In this document: positions 51,978-59,800 of the stretch, one piece after another
Layout: each line of letters begins with the position of its first letter
Position numbering within the stretch: position 1 is the first letter of the stretch
Origin: Halopelagius inordinatus
GTDB lineage: Archaea; Halobacteriota; Halobacteria; Halobacteriales; Haloferacaceae
Direction: 5' to 3'
Length of the DNA stretch: 64,000 bases
NCBI RefSeq assembly: GCF_900113245.1
Contig: NZ_FOOQ01000001.1
Coordinates: 1-64,000 of the forward strand
The notes under the pieces: generated by a model
The model's input: only the letters and a program-made list of their open reading frames with translations
What the model was told of the DNA's origin: nothing
The model's database searches: none
Made by a program: the position numbers and the translations under genes

Positions 51978-52463
51978 CTACTCGCCCTCGACGTACGCCG
52001 CAACCTGCTTGCAGGCGTCCTTCTGCCCGATGACGACGAGCGTGTCGCCCGCCTCGATTCGGGTGTCGCCGCCGGGCGACGCGAACACCTCGTCGTCGCG
52101 TTCGACGGCGATGACGGACGCGCCCGTCTCTCTCCGCAGGTCGGACTCCGCCAGCGTCGTGCCCGCCAGAGGCGAGTCCTCGTCGACGTGCACCCACTCT
52201 AACGTGGTGTTGTCGCCGAGTCTCGTCTCTATCGCCTGCGTCTGGACGGGTTGGAAGTACGCCCCTTCGAGCAGGGTTCCGACCTGCCGCGCCAACTGGT
52301 CCGACATCTCGAACAGTTTCTCGGAGTCGCTGTCTCTGTCCGGACGCCGGTACACCTCCCGCTTTCCGGTGTTGTGCGTGACGATGACGAGTCTCGACCC
52401 GTCGCCCAACTCCACCTCGTGTTTTTTCCCGACGCCGGGGAGGTCGCTCTCGTAGACTGTCAT
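51978..52463 (-). CDS. RCK_C/TrkA-C regulatory subunit of the antiporter (KhtT-like)
   Basis: A 161-residue protein. The N-terminal half (about 1-75) starts MTVYESDLPGVGKKHEVEL, as in KhtT. The C-terminal half is an RCK_C domain: LEWVHVDEDSPLAGTTLAESDLRRETGASVIAVERDDEVFASPGGDTRIEAGDTLVVIG. It gates the adjacent antiporter in response to ligand. Its ATG overlaps the stop of the polyprenol kinase-like gene (ATGA), and its stop is 3 nt before the antiporter start. Confidence 0.9.
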   Translation of the reverse strand: MTVYESDLPGVGKKHEVELGDGSRLVIVTHNTGKREVYRRPDRDSDSEKLFEMSDQLARQVGTLLEGAYFQPVQTQAIETRLGDNTTLEWVHVDEDSPLAGTTLAESDLRRETGASVIAVERDDEVFASPGGDTRIEAGDTLVVIGQKDACKQVAAYVEGE

Positions 52464-53122
52464 ACCGCGACGTACGGTAGCACCGGTGAAAACACCTCGT
52501 GGAGTTCCCACCCGACGACGAGGAGGACGCCCGCGGCGGCGAGACAGGCCGTCGGCGGAATCGACAGGTTGTCGTCGATGACGTAGCCCGCGACGACGGG
52601 TTTCATCCCGTCTGCGAGCGTCGCGCCCACCGCACCTGCGGCGGCGGCGACGCCGCCGACGACCGGTCCCGCCGCGGGGACGAGAAACGGGAGTCCGAGC
52701 GCGAGACAGACGAGAAACATCGCGGCGAGCGTCGAGACGCGCTTTCGTTCGCCCGCCTTCCGCGTCCGCCCGAGCAGACCGCTCACCGGGTCGCCGACGG
52801 CGAGCATCAGCATGCCCGGGACGGCGATTGCGGGCCGGAACACGAGGACGACGGCCGTCGTGCTGAAGATGTACAGCGCGTACCCCGCGGGGTTCGACTC
52901 CTCGTAGGACCGGGTGAGTTCGTCGAACACCGTCCAGTCGAGGCCGACCACGAGCCGAATCGTCTCCAGACCCGCGACGACCGCGGAGAGACCCACCATC
53001 AGCCATCCGAGTTGCGTCCACGTGACGAAGTCCAGCAGGTAAAGGAGGGGCAGTCCGACGCCGGAAGCGTGAACGAGGCGACGTTTCACCTCGCTGTTGC
53101 TCGGACGGGTGGGTGAACTCAC
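52460..53122 (-). CDS. Dolichol/polyprenol kinase-like membrane protein
   Basis: A 220-residue protein with about six membrane helices. EVKRRLVHASGVGLPLLYLL at the start and GDPVSGLLGR, ATLADGMKPVVAGYVIDDNLSIPP near the end match the diacylglycerol/polyprenol CTP-kinase family, whose DDNLxIP loop is conserved. It probably phosphorylates an isoprenoid alcohol for lipid-linked glycan synthesis. The start is a GTG at 53122, and the stop overlaps the KhtT-like ATG (ATGA). Sharing a unit with an antiporter is odd for this family. Confidence 0.85.
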   Translation of the reverse strand: MSSPTRPSNSEVKRRLVHASGVGLPLLYLLDFVTWTQLGWLMVGLSAVVAGLETIRLVVGLDWTVFDELTRSYEESNPAGYALYIFSTTAVVLVFRPAIAVPGMLMLAVGDPVSGLLGRTRKAGERKRVSTLAAMFLVCLALGLPFLVPAAGPVVGGVAAAAGAVGATLADGMKPVVAGYVIDDNLSIPPTACLAAAGVLLVVGWELHEVFSPVLPYVAV

Positions 53123-53128
53123 GCTCTG

Positions 53129-54922
53129 TCAGGCGTCCGCGGCGGTGACTTCCTCGTACGTCTCGGCCACCTCGTCGAACGTCCGGTCGCCCGCCGTGAG
53201 GGCGCGGAGTTGCCCGACGAGTTCCGAGACGGGGACGCGAACCTGCCGTCCGGAGTCGCGAGCGCGGACGGTGACGGTGTCGGGGCCGTCTCCTTCGATA
53301 CCGTCTCTGTCGACGGTGACGCAGAACGGCGTCCCGACTTCGTCCTGTCTCCGATACCGCCGTCCGATGCTCCCGGAATCGTCGTAGACGACGGAAAAGC
53401 CGGATTCGCGCAGTGTCTCGACCACGCTCTCTGAGCGCTCTAACAGCGCGTCGACGTTGCTGACGAGGGGGAACACGCCCACGTCGGTGGGGGCGACGCC
53501 GGGGTCCAACGAGAGATACGTCCGTTCCTCGCCGTCGACCTCGTCCTCGCTGTAAGCGTGCGCGAGGAGCGTGTACACCGTCCTATCGACGCCGAACGAC
53601 GGTTCGACGACGTGCGGGGTGATGTGTTCGCCCGCGACGGTCTGCTGTTCGACGCTGAAGTTCGCCACCTCGGCGTCCACGCGGAACTCCTCGCCGTCGA
53701 CTTCGACGGTCACCTCGTCGCCCTCGAAGGCGTCGGGGTCACGTCCTGCGAGAGAGTCGAGCGCCTCCGCGATATCTCCGGCCTTCCCGCCGAACTCGGG
53801 GCCGAGAACGCTCATGTCGGGGTCGACGACGGCGCGTTCGACCGTCTTCGGTTCGTCGTACTGGCGGAAGATAGTGAAGTCGTCGTCGCCGTGTTCGCCG
53901 TGCTTCGAGAGGTCGTAGTCGCCGCGGTAAGCGAAGCCCGCGATTTCGATCCAATCGCCGTCGACTTCGCTCTCCGCGTCCCAACAGTCCGCGGCGTAGT
54001 GGGCGCGTTCGCCCGCGAGATGCTGGCGGAACCGGAAGCGGTCCATGTCCACGCCGACCCGTTCGTACCACTCTTGGGCGATACCGAGGAAGTAGCCGAC
54101 CCACGCGTCGCCGATGATACCCTCCGAAACCGCCTCGCCGATAGTCGTCTCGACGTACTCGCCGTCTTCGCTCTGCTGTTCTGCGGCGGGATAGAGCGTC
54201 ACCGTCACGTCTTCGACGGCCGAGAGGTCGGGTTCGTCGCGTTCGGGGTCGACGAACTGCTCTAGCTCGGCCTGCGTGAACTCGCGGGTGCGGACGATGC
54301 TCTTTCGCGGCGAAATCTCGTTTCTGTAGGCGCGACCTATCTGGGTGACGCCGAACGGGAGGCTGTTCCGCGCGTACTCTTTGATGCGCGGGAACTCCAC
54401 GAAGATGCCCTGCGCCGTCTCCGGACGGAGGTAGCCCGGCGTCGAAGAGCCCGGACCGATGGTCGTCTCGAACATGAGGTTGAAGTCCTCGACGGACTCG
54501 CCCGCGAGTTCCGCGCCGCAGTTCGGACACCGCAGGTCGTTGTCCGCGATGAGCGATTCGACTTCCTCGACGGGGTACGACTCTGCGTCCTCGATGTCGG
54601 TTTCGTCCTCGATGAGGTGGTCCGCGCGGTGGGACTCTCCGCACTCGGGGCACTCGACGAGCATGTCGTCGAAGCCGTCGAGGTGGCCCGACGCCTCGAA
54701 GACGGGTTCGGGCATGACGGTGGGTGCCTCGATTTCGAGGTTCCCCTCCTGGACGGTGAACCGGTCGCGCCACGCGTCTTCGACGTTGCTCTTCAGCGCC
54801 GCGCCCTGCGGACCGAACGTGTAGAAGCCCGCCGCGCCGCCGTAGGCCGCGTTCGACCCGAAGAAGTAGCCGCGGCGCTTTGCCAGTTCCGCGAGGCGTT
54901 CGCCCTCGGTCTCACCGCTCAT
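53129..54922 (-). CDS. glyS: Glycyl-tRNA synthetase
   Basis: Class II synthetase charging tRNA-Gly. The 597 residues begin LAELAKRRGYFFGSNAAYGGAAGFYTFGP. The catalytic core has TIGPGSSTPGYLRPETAQGIFVEF (motif 2 region) and GVDRTVYTLLAHAYSEDEVDGEERTYL (motif 3). A Cys-rich patch (VECPECGESHRADH and LRCPNCGAELAGESVEDF) in the N-terminal insert suggests a zinc site. Eukaryote/archaeal-type single chain α2. It ends 6 nt before the polyprenol kinase gene and follows the CBS gene by 1 nt. Confidence 0.96.
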   Translation of the reverse strand: MSGETEGERLAELAKRRGYFFGSNAAYGGAAGFYTFGPQGAALKSNVEDAWRDRFTVQEGNLEIEAPTVMPEPVFEASGHLDGFDDMLVECPECGESHRADHLIEDETDIEDAESYPVEEVESLIADNDLRCPNCGAELAGESVEDFNLMFETTIGPGSSTPGYLRPETAQGIFVEFPRIKEYARNSLPFGVTQIGRAYRNEISPRKSIVRTREFTQAELEQFVDPERDEPDLSAVEDVTVTLYPAAEQQSEDGEYVETTIGEAVSEGIIGDAWVGYFLGIAQEWYERVGVDMDRFRFRQHLAGERAHYAADCWDAESEVDGDWIEIAGFAYRGDYDLSKHGEHGDDDFTIFRQYDEPKTVERAVVDPDMSVLGPEFGGKAGDIAEALDSLAGRDPDAFEGDEVTVEVDGEEFRVDAEVANFSVEQQTVAGEHITPHVVEPSFGVDRTVYTLLAHAYSEDEVDGEERTYLSLDPGVAPTDVGVFPLVSNVDALLERSESVVETLRESGFSVVYDDSGSIGRRYRRQDEVGTPFCVTVDRDGIEGDGPDTVTVRARDSGRQVRVPVSELVGQLRALTAGDRTFDEVAETYEEVTAADA

Positions 54923-54923
54923 C

Positions 54924-55769
54924 TCACAGTGCCTCCAACAGGTCGATGTCGCGGACGATGCCGAGCAGTTGGTCGCCGCCCATCAGCGGAATCTGCTCTA
55001 TGTCTTCGGTTATCATCGCCTGTGCGGCCTCTTTGGCGGATTTTCGCTTCGAGACGGTCACCATCTCGGTGCTCATGAACTCGGAGACGGGTTCGGCGGG
55101 CATCTCGACGTTCCGGGTCGGAACGTAGCGGTTGCCGATGCCCTTGATTCCCTCCCACATCCAGTCGTCCTCTTGACCGGCCATCGAGTCGCCGGTACCG
55201 TCCTCGCCTTCGACGACGCGCGCGACGGCGATGATGTCCACCTCGGTGAGGATGCCCGCCATCTGTCCGTCGTCGCCCAGCGCAACCGCGTAGGGGACGT
55301 TCGCGTAGTATATCTCGCGCTCGGCCACGGTCAACGGCGTGTCGACCCACGTCGTGTTCACGTCGTGGGTCGCGACGTCGTCGGCCATCGCGTCGCAGTC
55401 GACTTCGCCGCGGGCGACGGCGCGAACCACGTCCGTGACGGTGACGATGCCTTCCAGTTCGCCGTCGACGACGGGGATGCGACGGAAGCCCTCCTCGACC
55501 ATCAGACGCGCTATCTCCTCTACGGACGTGTCTCTCGTCGTCGTCGGAACGTCGTTCATCAAGACGGCGAGTTGGTCCTCGTCTGGGTGTTCGATGAGGT
55601 CTTCTCGCGAGACGAGTCCGCGGTACTCCTCTCCGTTCTCGCCGCGCTTGACGACCGGAACGGAGGAGAAGCCGCGCTCTTTGAGATATTCGAGAACGTC
55701 GTCGCGCGTCCCCGGGAGTTCGACCGTAACGACGTCCTCGCGGGGGGTCATCGCGTCGGCTACGTGCAT
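54924..55769 (-). CDS. Four-CBS-domain protein
   Basis: A 281-residue protein built of two Bateman modules. CBS 1 begins MHVADAMTPREDVVTVELPG; CBS 2 (about 70-120) has LMNDVPTTTRDTSVEEIARLMVEEGFRRIPVVDG; CBS 3 (about 125-190) has DDVATHDVNTTWVDTPLTVAERE; CBS 4 (about 220-281) has FMSTEMVTVSKRKSAKEAAQAMITEDIEQIPLMGG. CBS modules bind adenine nucleotides such as AMP or SAM. The stop is 1 nt before the glyS ATG, so the genes form one unit. Confidence 0.92.
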   Translation of the reverse strand: MHVADAMTPREDVVTVELPGTRDDVLEYLKERGFSSVPVVKRGENGEEYRGLVSREDLIEHPDEDQLAVLMNDVPTTTRDTSVEEIARLMVEEGFRRIPVVDGELEGIVTVTDVVRAVARGEVDCDAMADDVATHDVNTTWVDTPLTVAEREIYYANVPYAVALGDDGQMAGILTEVDIIAVARVVEGEDGTGDSMAGQEDDWMWEGIKGIGNRYVPTRNVEMPAEPVSEFMSTEMVTVSKRKSAKEAAQAMITEDIEQIPLMGGDQLLGIVRDIDLLEAL

Positions 55770-56036
55770 ACCGCGCCATACTGCCCGCCACCTCTTGTAG
55801 TCTGCGAAGGTGTACGACCGCCTCCCGCACCGATACGACCGGTCTCTGCCGTCGGTGCTCCCGGCTCGAACCTCCTCTCGCTCCCTGCCCGTACGTCGAC
55901 CGCCTCACCTCATAACTCGATAAAGGACGGTGTATTATCCGGATCGACCCGCGTTAGTTCATTTTCTATCGAAGATATCCGAAAAGAGAATTCCCGTTCC
56001 GACGACTTTATATGTGACTGTTACACAGTATCAAAC

Positions 56037-56204
56037 ATGACGCCGAATGCGACGGCGAATATCGGTGCGACGCGCGCCGAGGTCATGGCCTCGGTGGACT
56101 CCAGTTCGTCCCACTCGGAGTTCATCATCGCAGACATCTCCTGCGACGAGGCGTGGATATCGATGCGGGTAGAGGACGCACCGTCGCTTCGAGACTGGGC
56201 CTGA
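56037..56204 (+). CDS. Small conserved haloarchaeal protein (55 aa)
   Basis: A 55-residue protein MTPNATANIGATRAEVMASVD... with SHSEFIIADISCDEAWISM in the middle. A TATA box TTTATATG at 56007-56014 lies about 27 nt upstream of the ATG, the geometry of a leaderless promoter, which supports a real gene. Function unknown. The stop codon falls inside a 20-bp perfect palindrome (56197-56216). Confidence 0.75.
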   Translation: MTPNATANIGATRAEVMASVDSSSSHSEFIIADISCDEAWISMRVEDAPSLRDWA

Positions 56205-56216
56205 CGCGTCAGGCCC
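56197..56216 (+). terminator. 20-bp perfect palindrome at the end of the 55-aa gene
   Basis: GGGCCTGACGCGTCAGGCCC is perfectly self-complementary and overlaps the TGA stop (56202-56204). No T-run follows, unlike typical archaeal terminators; it may instead be an RNA structure or a protein-binding site. A further small inverted repeat, CGGCCCG-T-CGGGCCG, is near 56277-56291. Confidence 0.45.
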
Positions 56217-56404
56217 GCCGGGCCGGGGGCGCCGCCACGTCCCCGGTCCGGTCTCACCGCTTCGACGTTCGAGGCCCGGCCCGTCGGGCCGCAGTTTCTC
56301 TTCGACCGACTGACGGCGAGAACGGACATCCGTGAGCGACGGCGGACCGTCGCGGCCCCGTCCAGACTGAAGGATTTTTGGTGTCGTCTTCCGTTGCGTG
56401 TTCC

Positions 56405-56824
56405 ATGAACTATCGGGAAGTCGAGTCCAGTCGCGAGTTTCTCGTCTCGTTGGACAACGGCGCGGACTGGCGCGAAGAGATAGAGGAGTTCGCCGAACTC
56501 GAAGATATCGAGTCGGCGTGGTTCAACGCGATGGGCGCGGTACAGGACGCGGACGTCTGGTTCTACGACCAAGACGACAAGGAGTACCGCTCCGTGACGT
56601 TCGACGAACCCCTCGAAGTCGCCGCCTGCGTCGGTAACGTCGCCCTCCTCGACGGCGAACCGTTCGCACACACCCACGCGGTTCTCTCCCGACGAAGCGG
56701 GCAGTCGCTGGCGGGTCACCTCAACGCCGCCACCGTCTTCGCTGGCGAGGTGTACATCCGCGCGTTCGACGACCCCCTCGAACGGGAGCACGACGACGTG
56801 ACCGACCTCGACCTCTGGTTGTAA
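56405..56824 (+). CDS. PPC/DUF296 domain protein
   Basis: A 139-residue protein with a single plant-and-prokaryote conserved (DUF296) domain. Seen: EFLVSLDNGADWREEIEEFAELEDIESAWFNAMGAVQDADVWFYDQ and the signature GEPFAHTHAVLSRRSGQSLAGHLNAATVFAGEVYI with the GxLxxGxVxA-like core. In bacteria and archaea it is usually a trimer without the AT-hook of plant proteins; function unknown. ATG at 56405. It ends 3 nt before polD2 and is probably cotranscribed. Confidence 0.88.
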   Translation: MNYREVESSREFLVSLDNGADWREEIEEFAELEDIESAWFNAMGAVQDADVWFYDQDDKEYRSVTFDEPLEVAACVGNVALLDGEPFAHTHAVLSRRSGQSLAGHLNAATVFAGEVYIRAFDDPLEREHDDVTDLDLWL

Positions 56825-56827
56825 GCC

Positions 56828-59800
56828 GTGAGAGAAGAGGACGAACGGTACTTCGCGCGCATCGAAGATCGCCTCGACGAGGCGTTCGACACGGCGCGCG
56901 CGGCGAAATCGCGGGGATACGACCCCGAGACGGAGGTGGAGATACCGGTCGCCAAAGACATGGCCGACCGCGTCGAGAACATCCTCGGAATCCCGGACGT
57001 GGCCGAACGCGTCCGCGAACTCGAAGGGGAGATGTCCCGCGAGGAGGCCGCCCTCGAACTCGTCACCGACTTCGTCGAGGGGACCGTCGGCGACTACGAC
57101 TCCCGCGCGGGGAAGGTCGAAGGCGCGGTTCGGACGGCCGTCGCCCTCCTCACCGAGGGCGTCGTCGCCGCCCCCATCGAGGGCATCGACCGCGTCGAGA
57201 TTCTGGAGAACGACGACGGCACCGAGTTCGTCAACGTCTACTACGCGGGGCCGATTCGCTCCGCGGGCGGGACGGCGCAAGCGCTCTCGGTTCTCGTCGC
57301 CGACTACGCCCGGTCTCTCCTCGGTATCGACGAGTACAGAGCCAGAGACATCGAGGTAGAGCGATACGCCGAGGAGATAGCCCTCTACGACAAAGAGACC
57401 GGCCTCCAGTACTCGCCGAAGGACAAGGAGACGAAGTTCATCGCAGAGCACATGCCCATCATGCTCGACGGCGAGGCGACGGGCGACGAGGAGGTGTCGG
57501 GGTTCCGCGACTTGGACCGCGTCGACACCAACTCCGCGCGCGGCGGCATGTGTCTCGTCATGGCCGAGGGTATCGCCCTCAAGGCCCCGAAGATTCAGCG
57601 GTACACGCGCCAACTCGACGAAGTCGATTGGCCGTGGCTACAGGACCTCATCGACGGCACCATCGATAAAGACGGCGCGGACGACGCCGAGACCGACGAC
57701 TCCGAGGCCGACGACGGCGACGGCGAGGACGCGGAGGCGGACGAGACGGAGGCCGAGGACTCCCCCGCCGAACCCGCCGGTCCCGCCCGCGTCGAACCGG
57801 CGACGAAGTACCTTCGCGACCTCATCGCCGGTCGCCCCGTCTTCGGACATCCGTGCGCCGAAGGCGGGTTCAGGCTCCGATACGGCCGGTCTCGAAACCA
57901 CGGCTTCGCGACGGCGGGTGTCCATCCCGCGACGATGCATCTGGTGGACGACTTTCTCGCCACCGGGACGCAGATAAAGACCGAACGGCCCGGGAAGGCG
58001 GGCGGCGTCGTCCCCGTCGACTCCATCGAGGGGCCGACGGTCCGACTCGCGAACGGCGACGTGCGGCAAATCGACGACCCGAAGGAGGCCCTGGAGGTCA
58101 GAAACGGCGTCGAGAAGATTCTGGACCTCGGCGAGTACCTCGTCAACTTCGGCGAGTTCGTCGAGAACAACCACCCGCTCGCCCCCGCCTCGTACGTCTA
58201 CGAGTGGTGGATTCAGGAGTTCGATGCCGCTGGCGCGCCCGTGCAGGCGTTCGAGGACGACCCGAGCGTCGACCTCGAACACCCCTCCCCCGAGGACGCC
58301 TTAGAGTGGGCCGAAACGTACGACTGCGCGCTTCACCCCGAGTACACCCACCTCTGGCACGACGTCACGGTCGAGGAGTTCGAGACGCTCGCGGACGCCG
58401 CCGCCGACGGCCGACTCGTGGACGTAGAATCCGACGGCGGGGTGGCGGTCCACCCCGAAGGCGCACAGGGCGGCGACGCCGTCCTCGAACTCGACCGGAC
58501 GGAGGCGGTCCGCCGAACGCTCGAACACCTCCTCGTCGAACACACGCAGACCGACGAGACGATTCGCGTCCCCGAGTGGCGGACGCTCGTTCGCTCTCTC
58601 GGACTCACGGCCGACCTCGAACGCACGTGGGCGGACCTCTCGCCCGCGGCGCGCGAGTGGGAGGGCGGCGAGAACGCCGTGAAGGCCGTCAACGAAGTCG
58701 CGCCCTTCGAGATTCGCGAACGCGCGCCGACGCGCATCGGCAACCGGATGGGTCGCCCCGAGAAATCGGAGTCGCGGGACCTCTCGCCTGCGGTCCACAC
58801 GCTCTTTCCCATCGGCGAGATGGGCGGCAACCAACGCGACGTGAGCGAGGCCGCCCGCGCCCGAAACGACGACGGCGTCCGCGGCGAGGTGAACGTCCGC
58901 GTCGGCGACAGGGCCTGTCCGGACTGCGGCACACACACGTTCAAGTCGAAGTGTCCCGCCTGCGACGCCCACACCGAACCGCACTACGAGTGCGAGGACT
59001 GCGGCACCGTCCACGAACCCGACGAGTCCGGACGGGTCTACTGCGACCGGTGCGAACGCGACGTAGAGAGCACGGACTGGTTCGGCATCGACCTCTCGAC
59101 GGAACTGCGCGAGGCCCTCGAAAACGTGGGCGAACGCGAGTCCTCGTTTCCGATTCTGAAAGGCGTGAAGGGGCTGACCTCCTCGAACAAGACGCCCGAA
59201 CCCATCGAGAAAGGCGTCCTCCGCGCGAAAAACGGCGTCTCGTCGTTCAAAGACGGCACCGTCCGCTACGACATGACCGACCTGCCGGTCACCTCCGTCC
59301 GCCCCGAGGAACTCGACGTGACCGCGGGCCACTTCCGCGAACTCGGCTACGAGACGGACATCGACGGCGAACCGCTCCAGTTCGACGACCAACTCGTCGA
59401 ACTCAAAGTCCAAGACATCGTCCTCTCGGACGGCGCGGCCGAACACATGCTGAAGACGGCAAACTTCGTCGACGACCTGTTAGAGCAGTTCTACGACCTC
59501 GACCCGTTCTACGAAGTCGAGGAACGCGACGAACTCATCGGCGAACTCGTCTTCGGGATGGCACCGCACACCTCCGCCGCCGTCGTCGGCAGAGTCGTCG
59601 GATTTACCTCGGCGGCGGTCGGATACGCTCATCCGTACTTTCACGCCGCGAAACGCCGGAACTGCTTTCACCCCGAGACGAAAGTCTGGTACCGCGACGA
59701 GGACGACTCGTGGCACCACGAGCGGATTCGAGAGTTCGTCGAATCGCGTCTCGACGACCCGACGACGGACGACTTCGGAACGCTCGTGCAGGAACTCGAC

